Assembly (NCBI GenBank): GCA_003573635.1 | Contig: QUTJ01031563.1 | Span: 1-12,833, forward strand | Length of the DNA: 12,833 nucleotides | Origin: Goniomonas avonlea | Taxonomy: Eukaryota; Cryptophyceae; Goniomonadida; Goniomonadaceae | Direction: 5' to 3' | Shown here: piece by piece, positions 1-6,518 of the stretch | Layout: every line of letters starts with the position of its first letter | Position numbering within the stretch: position 1 is the first letter of the stretch | Made by a program: the position numbers and the translations under genes | Notes under the pieces: model-generated | What the model saw: only the letters and a program-made list of their open reading frames with translations | Database searches by the model: none | What the model was told of the DNA's origin: nothing

Positions 1-130
1 GGTCTCGCTCTGGTTTCAATCCTGGACCAATCCGCCAAAAAAAACACTATCTATGCCCATTCAAAAAATGACCCATCGTACTGAAAATGTAGTACTAGTA
101 CGACATATGGAGGACTAGTACGACGCTCGA
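1..130. repeat. Left flank with short direct repeat and palindrome
   Basis: No gene is seen here. An 11-base direct repeat, ACTAGTACGAC, occurs at 94-104 and 114-124 (period 20), and the first copy overlaps the 10-base palindrome GTACTAGTAC at 92-101. The sequence is AT-richer than the RT fragment beside it and contains A-runs. It lies just beyond the point where copy A stops resembling a reverse transcriptase, so it is probably the far side of a truncation breakpoint. The function is unknown. Confidence 0.45.
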
Positions 131-1130
131 CTAGGAGGCACTAGCCTTGCCACCGCGAGAGTACAACACTGTGTAGTTTGTGCGGCCTGCGAACTTGGCA
201 AGATCCCGTGCCGGTACTTCACCATCAGTGAACGCGGCCAGATCGAGGAGCGCTCTTGCGCGCGCCTGCGTGCCTTCAAGTTTGCGGTCAGGAACTGAAG
301 CAAGATCTGACTTCAGATCAATGCAGACTCCCTTGAAGGAGAGCCTGACATCGGCGAGTGTCTTCTCTGCCTCGTCCTGCCATCCTACTCCGAGGCAAGA
401 TAGGAGTCCCGTCAGGTGACGGAGCTGAGTGCGAGCGGACTCAAAGGGGTCACCAATCAGCGCCCTGTCCACGACACTGTAGTAGTCATCCATCATAACC
501 ACGGTGTGTGCGGGCAGTGCAATCGGGCCTGCCTCGGCTGGGTCGTCTCCCCAGCCCTCTTGCCACATGCGAGCGACGTTTGACGAGCAAGCGCACTGAA
601 TGTACGGGCTGTGGACCGTGCCGAATACAAGTGAGGTATGGCGCCACGCAACGCCGTCGGCGGGATCGATCACTGAGACTGCATCCCGTGCCGTCCAGTG
701 TCTAGGTTTACCGAGGAATGCGTCTAGCTCGTCGGTCTTGTACTGGACCGACGATGGTGTGGTGATCGCAATGGCATCGTCGACCTCGGCGTACTGTACT
801 GTCGCCGGGTTGCATGATGCATTGTGGTTGGAACATTTGCAGTTGAACTCGAGGTGCCACTTGACGGATGCGTCGTCGCGCAGCTTATCGACATAATGCA
901 TCGGTGTGAGGACCAATGGTAATACAAGAGTGGTCCCTCCCACTTGTGCGTGCCTGAGGTGACGCGCTGGAACTCCGCCTGTGCTGACCGCGGGGGGTCG
1001 GGGCCACCTGTGGCGAGAGATGACCCGTTGACGCGGTCGACTCGGGGCTCGCTGCGATTGTCTGGCTCTGGTTGACGCCAGTGATCGTACTTCAAACCGT
1101 ATTGAATCCCATCAATGATGTACGTCGTTG
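131..1130 (-). pseudogene. DIRS-type reverse transcriptase fragment (copy A)
   Basis: The longest open piece runs from 943 to 131 (270 codons, no ATG start, so it is an internal fragment). It reads as an RT palm domain. A motif-A-like DPADGVAW lies near residues 93-100, a motif-B-like LVFGTVHSPY at 105-114 and the catalytic MMDDYY at 150-155 (about 479-496). After these come a thumb/connection part with SVPDRKLEG and LAKFAGRTNY, as in DIRS and Ngaro RTs. An N-terminal stretch with IIDGIQYGLKY, typical of the region before the palm, sits in another frame at about 1130-940, so at least one frameshift separates it. The ORF ends in a TAG at 131, where an RNase H domain should follow. In the family this enzyme copies element RNA into DNA in complex with RNase H. 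The assignment to RT is firm; DIRS rather than another RT class is inferred from motif style and neighbouring YR pieces. Confidence 0.72.
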
Positions 1131-1308
1131 ATCCGTGTGCTGCCCACTCCTTCCACTCAAGCTGTGCGTAGCTGAGCAGGGTTTAAAGCCCGTCTGTGTT
1201 GTCCTTCATGCCGTGACAATCGTCATGGCGAAGAGGCGTCTGTGCTCCTCGTTAGCGGAAAGGAGTGGTGGTATGTGACCAGAGGGGGTGGGTATGATCA
1301 TGCTGGAG

Positions 1309-1548
1309 TCAGAGCTCAAATACTCTCAAATCGACGCCGAACCACCGTTCCTCGCGCATGGAGATCACACAGTGTGTGCAGAGTGCCATTGCTGGGGCGT
1401 CTGGGAAGAAACCAATGGCAAGTTCAGACCGAACTTGGACTGCATCGGCGACCCTGCTGACGAACATCCGTGCCGTGTGGCCTGTATCTGTTGGGCCGGA
1501 GCGACGAAGCTCATCGATGAGCAGGAGAGTGCGTTGCCATGTGGCAAC
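1309..1548 (-). pseudogene. Gag C-terminal/linker segment (copy A)
   Basis: An 80-codon open stretch on the minus strand ends at a TGA at 1309-1311. It contains WQRTLLLIDELRRSG, TDTGHTAR and SELAIGFFPDAPAM. The plus-strand copy B at about 6175-6345 encodes the near-identical WQRTLALIDELRRSG, TDTGHTAR and SELAVGFFPDAPAM, in the same frame as its zinc knuckle, so this is the continuation of the gag-like protein. Copy B carries a TGA at 6288-6290 where this copy has a sense codon, so copy A is better preserved here. Shared protein-level conservation between inverted copies supports this strand over the overlapping plus-strand ORFs. No known domain is recognised. It is separated from the zinc-knuckle part by the 870-base insertion. 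Confidence 0.6.
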
Positions 1549-1689
1549 GCGGCATTCAGTTGGCTACATCCTGAATCCTGAGGTGCACTTCCCCCATTCT
1601 TATTGGTCAGATTNGTCTGACTGCTTGTGACAGTTTCATGTGCACGACCACAGCTCGATTGAGGATTTGATGCTCGATTTTGTGACTGA

Positions 1690-2112
1690 AGGATCTATCA
1701 TGATGACAGTGAAGCCAGTTCTGCTTGTCTGCTACAGTTACACAAGTATAAGCGCAAGGAGGGCCTGTTTGCGAAATCAGTTGTGTGGGATACAGTCGCG
1801 AAATTAAGTCCAGCAGGATGGTGGGAAGTAAACGGTGGGAGTGTCCCACAGCTTCAGAAAGTGGCCAAGATGGTGCTGTCACAGCCGGCTTCTGCGCTCG
1901 CATGCGAGTCAAATTGGAGTGAGTATGGTTATGCACACAATAAATTGCGTAACCGGCTTAGTGTAGACAAAGCTCGCAAGCTTGTCTACATTAAGTCAAA
2001 TTCTCGGTCGTTAGACAAGAAATCTGCTCCCCTGTATGAGGAGAACATCCTTCCGCTTCAGGATGACACCGACTCCAAGGATGAGCCTGGGTCGGATTTG
2101 GAAGCACAATAA
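1690..2112 (+). pseudogene. hAT transposase C-terminal fragment
   Basis: The plus frame is open from 1690 (after a TGA at 1687) to the TAA at 2110-2112, with no good ATG near its start, so it is a 3' fragment of about 140 codons; hAT transposases usually run 600-800 residues. It includes KRKEGLFAK, then SPAGWWEVNGGSVPQLQKVA, then SNWSEYGYAHNKLRNRLS and LVYIKSNSR. The WW, the P-x-LQ-x-xA segment, the E-x-N-W-S and the RNRL...LVY pattern are the hallmark of the hAT C-terminal dimerisation region, which includes the end of the RNase H-like catalytic core. An acidic tail (DDTDSKDEPGSD) closes it. Upstream, 1560-1690 has no coding signal. The DNA-binding zinc finger and the first catalytic Asp residues are missing, so it cannot be active. 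It sits inside retroelement copy A on the opposite strand. Confidence 0.85.
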
Positions 2113-2243
2113 AAACTTATTATTATGGTCAATGTTTAATGCTCCAAGGCTCACTTCTGAACATGTTGACATGATGATGTTGTAGTAGCTGAGACAGCCT
2201 GAGAGGCGAAGGCACATAAGAACAAAGAAAAGAAAAAAAGTTC

Positions 2244-2316
2244 AAACAGTCCCAGAATGGAACCCATGACCTCCGGCATCCAGAGAGCAATCGTCTGACC
2301 TCTGAACCATGGTGTA
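2244..2316 (-). ncRNA. tRNA-like Pol III unit (SINE head or tRNA pseudogene)
   Basis: On the minus strand TGGTTCAGAGGTCAGACGA (2309-2291) matches a tRNA A box (TGGCNNAGTNGG type), and GGTTCCATTCT (2264-2254) matches a B box (GGTTCGANNCC) with few differences. The A-to-B distance of 45 bases equals that in a normal tRNA. A run of seven Ts follows within about 15 bases (A-run at 2233-2239 on plus), as a Pol III terminator would. The acceptor and T stems pair poorly and the anticodon stem is weak, so it is not a good canonical tRNA. A tRNA-derived SINE head or decayed tRNA is the best reading. Confidence 0.45.
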
Positions 2317-2346
2317 TTGTATCANATTTTTGAAANTTCCCAGAGC

Positions 2347-2398
2347 TCGGAATTANTTCTGAATATTCAGGATTAATTAATCATGGAATTAATTCCGA
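2347..2398. repeat. AT-rich inverted repeat near insertion end
   Basis: TCGGAATTANTTC at 2347-2359 and GGAATTAATTCCGA at 2385-2398 are inverted copies of each other (the N is probably A). The 25-base loop between them contains the palindromes GAATATTC and TTAATTAA. It sits about 20 bases inside the right edge of the nested insertion, so it may be subterminal structure of that transposon. Confidence 0.6.
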
Positions 2399-2418
2399 TT
2401 TGGAATATAGAAACCCTG

Positions 2419-3045
2419 GTCTTGTCAAAGTCGGACCACGATGCCCAACCGATGTGCATGGAGTGGTTGCACTGCATCTCCCCACGGCGCGGTACGCGAC
2501 GACGGCGCTCAATGGTGTCGGTGGCGCGACCTCAGTTGTGGACAATCCGATGTGGACAACTACAATGCATCCCGGCACTCATGGCACGACCTCGGTTGAT
2601 TGTCAGCCTCGCTTGGAGTGCTTCTTGCGTTCTGATGCAGGCTCGTCGTCCTCGGCAGCTGCAGCGGCGCTCGGCGGAGCTGCTTTGGCGTGGCGTTGGA
2701 TCGCTGCATCTCGTTTGATGGCGTTATCCGCAGCCATGATGCGACAATCAGCTCTTGTGTGGTTCTTGCCGTTGCAGTAGCTGCATAGGCCGTCTGAGGC
2801 GACTGTTTGGGCGCTTGCGGCGACTGCATAGTCGACGCTATGGATGCATCTTGCGAGCCGGAGGCACTGAGTGCTGGCACTGGCGATGGGGCTGTGATGC
2901 CAATCAGACAATGAAGCTTTCCGAATCAGATGTTGCCGTTGCATGCTCTGATCTCCTCGGTGAGTAGCTCTCTGCCTCTCGGAAGATCGCCTCATCGTAC
3001 TGCTGGCTCCATCGCGTGCGTGTCTGGCAGCTCGCCATCGATTAC
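2419..3045 (-). pseudogene. Gag-like CCHC zinc-knuckle segment (copy A)
   Basis: On the minus strand CSYCNGKNHTRADC (2785-2744) is a C-x2-C-x4-H-x4-C zinc knuckle of retroelement Gag type, which in the family binds element RNA. It is followed by a basic/Ala-rich linker (AIKRDAAIQRHAK) and an acidic DDEPASE stretch. Before the knuckle, a Ser/Gln/Pro-rich part (STMQSPQAPKQSPQ) lies in another frame, so at least one indel breaks the ORF. Further 5' the reading DEAIFREAE matches copy B at about 5665-5690. Homology to copy B runs along the whole segment, to about 3045, where a plus-strand recombinase fragment begins abruptly. The overlapping plus-strand ORFs (2383-2780) are shadows. There is no intact start codon, so it is a broken gag. 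Confidence 0.68.
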
Positions 3046-3059
3046 CACGGCAAAGCACT

Positions 3060-3470
3060 CATCCAGAAAAGCGGCGACAAGGCGCCGATCGCCACCGGTA
3101 CATCCGGCGCAGCCCCTTCATCCGCAAGGGCGAGAAGAACCAGTCGATCAACACGCAGACGTGGCATTTCGTCTCCGACGACAATTGCGTCGGCATGCCT
3201 TTCGCATCATGGCTCGCCAAGCTCCTGTTCCGCAAGGACAAGCACCCTGGCCCCATCCTCGCTGCGCCCAACGGCGAGCGATGGTCTTGGCGCGAGGTTG
3301 GCCAGTTTCTTGTGCACTACAAGGAACACACAGGCCACCCTCGCGAGGAGCTCGGCGCCCAGTCGTTTCGCAAATGGTTCGCACAGATGCTCACGGAGCT
3401 GGGCCTTCTCTCCAATGAACAGCTGCAGGTGTTTGGGTATTGGTGCTCCAAGGCATCACATATAGGTTAA
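3060..3470 (+). pseudogene. Tyrosine recombinase C-terminal fragment (copy C)
   Basis: The plus frame is open upstream of 3060 and ends at a TAA at 3468-3470. It has YIRRSPFIRKGEKNQ, then PFASWLAKLLF, then ERWSWREVGQFL, then AQSFRKWFAQMLTELGL and LQVFGYWCSKAS. The order fits the C-terminal half of DIRS/Crypton-type tyrosine recombinases. SFRK with R at 3369-3371 matches the H-x-x-R box (first H replaced by Q), and GYW matches the G-[HW] box. In the family the catalytic Tyr follows about eight residues after the W. Here the frame hits a stop because an insertion (about 3467-3895) begins there. A candidate Tyr context reappears at about 3897-3905. Sister copy B (9815-10130) has the same blocks, which supports the strand and frame. 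In the family this enzyme integrates circular element DNA. Tyrosine recombinase is likely, not certain. Confidence 0.6.
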
Positions 3471-3582
3471 CAGGGTCTCCTGAGGGGATTATGGGTGATA
3501 ACACCGAGGCCGAGGCTCCGAGCCGAGGCCAAGGTGTTATCTCGCCCATAATGCCCGAGGGGAGACCCTGTTAACCCATGTG
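3456..3582. repeat. Long imperfect palindrome (foldback/MITE-like hairpin)
   Basis: GGTTAACAGGGTCTCC at 3465-3480 is matched in inverted form by GGAGACCCTGTTAACC at 3561-3576. The arms continue inward with ATTATGGG/CCCATAAT and ATAACACC/GGTGTTAT, with a few mismatches and small indels. Outward, TCACAT/ATGTGA adds a few pairs. The central 25 or so bases are built from repeated GAGGCCGAGGCT-like words and hold a small GGCT-CCG-AGCC hairpin. The whole could fold into a stem of over 45 pairs. It interrupts the recombinase ORF just after its G-Y-W box. It looks like a tiny non-autonomous inverted-repeat element; no transposase or clear target duplication is seen. Confidence 0.8.
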
Positions 3583-3702
3583 AAGCCCAGCCCTGAGTTG
3601 ATTACACGAAACTAGCTGAATCGGCGCTGATCCCGTTAACAAAATACTTCCCGCCAAAAAAGAATCCCGTTTGTGGCCAGAAAGAAGCTTGCACTTTTTG
3701 TA

Positions 3703-3829
3703 GGACGATATCAAGTTATCGGTAGGACACTATCAAGTTCCGGTGGGACGATATCAAGTTCCGGTGGGACGATATCAAAGTCCGGTGGGACGATATCAAA
3801 CTCCGGTAGGACGATATCAAGTTCCGACG
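3703..3829. repeat. 21-bp minisatellite, six copies
   Basis: Six units start at 3703, 3725, 3746, 3767, 3788 and 3809 with consensus GGACGATATCAAGTTCCGGT plus one base. The first unit is 22 long and more divergent. Each unit contains the palindrome GATATC, altered in the second copy. Because 21 is a multiple of three, all frames stay open and give seven-residue repeats (GGTISSS-like on plus), but nothing suggests translation. It lies in the insertion that splits the copy C recombinase from its tail. Confidence 0.9.
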
Positions 3830-3895
3830 GCCTGGCCCTGCCTGAGCGGGGAAATACGCCTGATAATTCCGGTGTTTTTTGGCCCAACAGGGCTT

Positions 3896-4545
3896 TATAG
3901 ACCTATAGCCTGCAGGACGTAGAGAGCAGGCTTCGTCTGCTTCAAGGCATCGCGCGACCTTCTCACGCATCGGCACCACTGGCACCTCGCTCAGCGTCGG
4001 CAGGTTGCAGTTGCGCATCTGCGCCGCGCCAGCCAGCTGGGGAGAACCCGTTCGCGATCACCGCTCGTGGCTCACTGAGCTACCACCGCCAGCCGCCGAG
4101 TCACCGCTCTTGAACGCCCGTATCTGCCTCATTGCTATTCACATTACCCGAGCCCAGCTCCGCGTTTTGGACCGAACTCATCGCTGTTTTCCAAGCGCAC
4201 CACGTGTTGTATCGCAGGTTTCGGACCTAACAACGGACTGTCACGAGTAGGGGAGCCCGTTCCACTCACCCACTTTGACTAATAAGGCGCTTCATGTCAC
4301 ACTGAGCCATTGTCCACGGTTAACTAGGGGGGGTCATGCGACCGGCACCTAACTAGGGGGTCTGTCCCACCATGTTATCGTCTAGCTTATCGTATATCGC
4401 GAAGTACGGTCGTAAACCGCAGTAGTGTTCACCACCTGCAATCTACTGGTACTCAGATATCACGATATGCTATTTGTTAACAAGTTGCGCGAAGTCACGT
4501 AGCTCCCCTACCCTAGCTAACTCGTGATGAACGGTGTGACAATGT
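3896..4545 (+). repeat. Shared 3' tail of copy C
   Basis: This stretch is largely without convincing coding sequence. It starts with a part resembling the codons after the recombinase Tyr in copy B: AGAGCAGGCTTCGTCTGCT at 3923-3941 against AGAGCAGGCTTCGCCTGCT at 10099-10117, a small hairpin in both. It then passes through loosely alignable sequence to the well-conserved terminal block at 4482-4545. Within it, TAACTAGGGGG occurs twice (about 4321 and 4351). I infer it to be the 3' untranslated and terminal region of the element. Confidence 0.5.
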
Positions 4546-5046
4546 TGTGTGTTGCTACTTGGTTGCTACGATAGTTTGTCTCATAGGAAGATAGAGTGAC
4601 ACTACTCGCCTGTACATACAAGACACATGTCAACATGTCAAACTTTGGGAAAGTTTGCCATTGTGCTGTCTGTTGGGGTTGCCTGCTTATTGTCGAGCCA
4701 TCTACCAACCAACAGCGCTCCTGCCTCCCTACATTTGTTTCCACTATGGCACAGCCTATTCGTTTCACAGGTTTTGCTGTGGAGCCAGCAACTTGCCCAG
4801 GTTTCAATACACAAACCCTGATACAATGCGCCGCTGACGGCCCAGTGTAATGCCCCAACCACGCAGCCACGCAGCCCCCATCGGGCGCGGGCGCCCAAGT
4901 CGAGGACTGCAGCACATGGACCGCGGCCAACCAAGACCACAGGAAGGCCACTCGCGTCAGCTGCAAGTTTCCAAACGCTACCAAGGACGGCTTGGGCCGC
5001 CAGATGCAGCGTACCAGCTTGCCCAGAGCGCGCTGGCCGTAGTCTC
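4546..5046. other. Copy B 5' region, no firm gene
   Basis: No firm gene is seen. An ATG at 4627 opens a 64-codon plus frame with a hydrophobic stretch (FAIVLSVGVACLLSS, about residues 10-24) that could be a signal peptide or chance. A neighbouring frame is open from 4596 to 4850 and continues past one TAA to about 5040. A long minus frame (5282-4638) also exists but has no recognisable family. I take the stretch as 5' leader or decayed sequence of copy B or its flank. Confidence 0.25.
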
Positions 5047-5625
5047 AGCGGCTCCGCTCGCCTCACCCAGTGCGCGACCTGCCCATTTCTTGGGCACGAC
5101 AAATGCCTCCGTGCAGCCGGGGGCCGAGTAGTCGCCACCACAGTTGGGCTCATTGTCTGCGATTTCTGCGTGGGACTCGGCAATGAGGCCGAGTTTGGCT
5201 TCAATGCAGGGACCCTTACACCGCTCACGGACAACACACCCAGACCAGCGGCAAGCGCCGCTCGCCCTGCCTCTGTCACCATCGGCAGAGCGTCCGAGGT
5301 GGAGAAGATTTTTCACCCAGGTGATTGGCCCATCGGTTTCGATGCCGATACCAGGAATCGGGACCGCATGGAGAAACTTTTTGCTTCCTACACACCACAC
5401 ACAAGATGGGAACGCCTGGTCGTGCAAGAGGATGGCTTTACGCTCACACGACTGTGGAGCATGAGCAAGGTTGTGTGCTTGGAGGCCGTTCGAGCGTTTC
5501 ATCTCAACAGCCCACTTTGCGACGATTCGCACAAAGCACATCGAGTCAATGCAGCAGCATGTATTGCATCCACATTCAGCTCATCAAGCGTGAGTTCAGG
5601 TGGCCACTTGCGTCCTACTACTTGA
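5047..5625 (+). pseudogene. Gag-like ORF, N-terminal part with Cys cluster (copy B)
   Basis: The plus frame (position modulo 3 equal to 1) is open upstream of 5047 without a clear ATG and ends at a TGA at 5623-5625. It has a putative zinc-binding cluster TQCATCPFLGHDKC followed by GLIVCDFCVGL, that is C-x2-C-x4-H-x2-C then C-x2-C. A Pro/Ala-rich linker comes next, then a protein-like stretch with HPGDWPIGFDADTR, RDRMEKLFASY and WERLVVQEDGFTL. The next recognisable part (IFQEAERYLTEEI at about 5671) continues in the same frame after the stop, and the zinc knuckle follows in another frame. Position before the knuckle argues for a capsid-like Gag region, but I recognise no known capsid family. 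Overlapping minus-strand ORFs are judged to be shadows. Confidence 0.45.
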
Positions 5626-6420
5626 TTCTGTTCCGCCGCACATGCCAGGCACACACGAGATGGAACGATGATCTTTCAAGAGGCGGAGCGCTATCTCACT
5701 GAGGAGATCAGGGTGTGCGATGGCAACATCCACTTCAGAAGGCTCCGTTGCCCGATCGGCATTACAGCTCGCCATTGCCATTGCAATCGCCATTGCCAGT
5801 ACCCAGCGCCCCCACCCCGCAACATGTGTCTTCTGCGTCGACTACACAGTCGCCGCAAGCACCCAATCAGTTGCCCCAGAAATTCAGTACCAATGCAGAT
5901 GGCTTGTGCAGTTACTGCAATGGCAAGAACCACACAAGGGCCGCTTGTCGCATCATGGCCACGGACAAAGCCATCAAGCGCGAAGCAGCGATTCAGCGCC
6001 ACACCAATACTACTCTGACAGGCACCACAGCGGCCGCCAAGGACTACGAGCCCGCATCAGACCACAAGAAATGTTTCAAGCAAGGCTGGCAATCAACTGA
6101 GGTCGCGCCACTGCTGCCGCGATGCACTGTAGTTGTCCACATCAGATGGTCTTCGTGGTCCGACTTCGATGAGGTTGTGTGGCAGCGTACCCTCGCACTC
6201 ATCGACGAGCTCAGGCGGTCCGGCCTGACAGATACCGGTCACACAGCGAGGACCTTCATCGGAAGGATCGCCGATGCGGTCCGAGTTTGATCAGAACTTG
6301 CCGTTGGTTTCTTCCCAGACGCCCCAGCAATGGTGATCTGTGTGATCTCCATGATCGGATTTGCGGGATCTGTATGTGCGGCATCTGCATCCGGATGGTC
6401 TGCGTTTTCACACCGGCGTT
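5626..6420 (+). pseudogene. Gag-like ORF, zinc knuckle and linker (copy B)
   Basis: CSYCNGKNHTRAAC at 5907-5948 is a CCHC zinc knuckle. It is preceded by a Pro/Ser/Gln-rich stretch (ASTTQSPQAPNQLPQ) and followed by AIKREAAIQRH, then WSDFDEVVWQRTLALIDE, then TDTGHTAR and, after an in-frame TGA at 6288-6290, SELAVGFFPDAPAM. Copy A encodes the same blocks on the other strand, with different lesions, so the ancestral protein is well supported. Upstream, IFQEAERYLTEEI lies in a different frame, so an indel occurs around 5700-5720. A run of CCATTG/CAATCG hexamers at about 5771-5800 gives a short Ala-Ile repeat in one frame. Likely role: nucleic-acid-binding part of Gag. Confidence 0.65.
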
Positions 6421-6518
6421 GACCCTGCCCACGTGCACAGTATGCACAGCAGACAAGTACACGTACAGCCGTTTCACCCACGGCGAGCCCAGCTCACACG
6501 AGCATACCACATGGATCA

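Larger units (their letters stand above)
1549..2418. mobile_element. Nested insertion in copy A (hAT fragment plus tRNA-like unit)
   Basis: Alignment by eye of copy A with copy B breaks at about 2419 and resumes at about 1548. Copy B is continuous at the same point (around 6170-6180, between DFDE and VVWQRT). The interval therefore entered copy A after the copies split. It contains a hAT transposase 3' end, a tRNA-like sequence with a T-run, an AT-rich inverted repeat and all four N bases. Its right end reads ...GAAACCCTG at 2410-2418, i.e. CAGGGTTTC when read inward, which resembles a hAT terminal inverted repeat end. No matching left end or clear 8-bp target duplication is visible, so the left side is probably truncated or two insertions are stacked. 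Confidence 0.55.
131..3045 (-). mobile_element. Copy A: degenerate DIRS-like retrotransposon, minus strand
   Basis: Read on the minus strand from 3045 to 131, this region holds in order a gag-like zinc-knuckle segment, a gag linker segment and a reverse transcriptase. The first two parts match copy B (about 5650-6350, plus strand) closely in DNA and protein. Between them lies an insertion of about 870 bases (about 1549-2418) with a hAT transposase fragment and a tRNA-like unit, which copy B lacks at the same place. The RNase H and recombinase parts expected downstream are absent, so the element is cut near 131-150. Its other edge abuts a plus-strand recombinase fragment (copy C) near 3045-3060. 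The family is inferred from the RT together with the recombinase pieces of the sister copies. Frameshifts make it non-functional. Confidence 0.6.
3060..4545 (+). mobile_element. Copy C: 3' end of a DIRS-like element
   Basis: This region comprises the recombinase 3' fragment, an insertion with foldback and minisatellite, and a non-coding tail that matches the tail of copy B. The best matched tail block is at 4482-4545 against 10609-10670, beginning GTTGCG and including CGTAGCTCCCCT in both, ending in GTGTGACAAT. Gag, RT and RNase H are missing on the left, where copy A abuts in opposite orientation. The shared tail end gives an approximate 3' terminus near 4545. Coordinates of both edges are estimates. 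Confidence 0.55.

Noticed and set aside
131-943. Reading the RT ORF as a complete bacterial-type gene with a GTG start
   Set aside because: The frame is open further upstream, the N-terminal RT part lies in another frame, and the context is eukaryotic.
1288-1630. Plus-strand ORFs over the gag linker of copy A
   Set aside because: The minus frame 1548-1309 is conserved residue by residue with copy B in frame with its zinc knuckle.
2383-2780. Plus-strand ORFs over the minus-strand gag segment
   Set aside because: The minus strand encodes the CCHC knuckle shared with copy B; the plus frames share nothing with it.
2930-3465. Plus-strand ORFs of 149-162 codons in two frames over the recombinase fragment
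   Set aside because: The third frame carries motifs shared with 9815-10130; these two are low-complexity Ser/Arg/Pro-rich shadows.
3703-3829. Regular repeats considered as a CRISPR array
   Set aside because: The units are contiguous 21-bp tandem repeats with no unique spacers, in a eukaryotic context.
4638-5541. Two long minus-strand ORFs (214 and 187 codons) opposite the gag N-terminal part
   Set aside because: No recognisable family. The plus strand has a zinc cluster and a protein-like stretch that continues toward the zinc knuckle, so the minus frames are taken as shadows in GC-rich DNA. Not excluded entirely.
6288-6290. In-frame TGA between gag linker parts as programmed readthrough
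   Set aside because: Copy A has a sense codon at this place and copy B is broken elsewhere too, so a simple nonsense mutation is the easier explanation.
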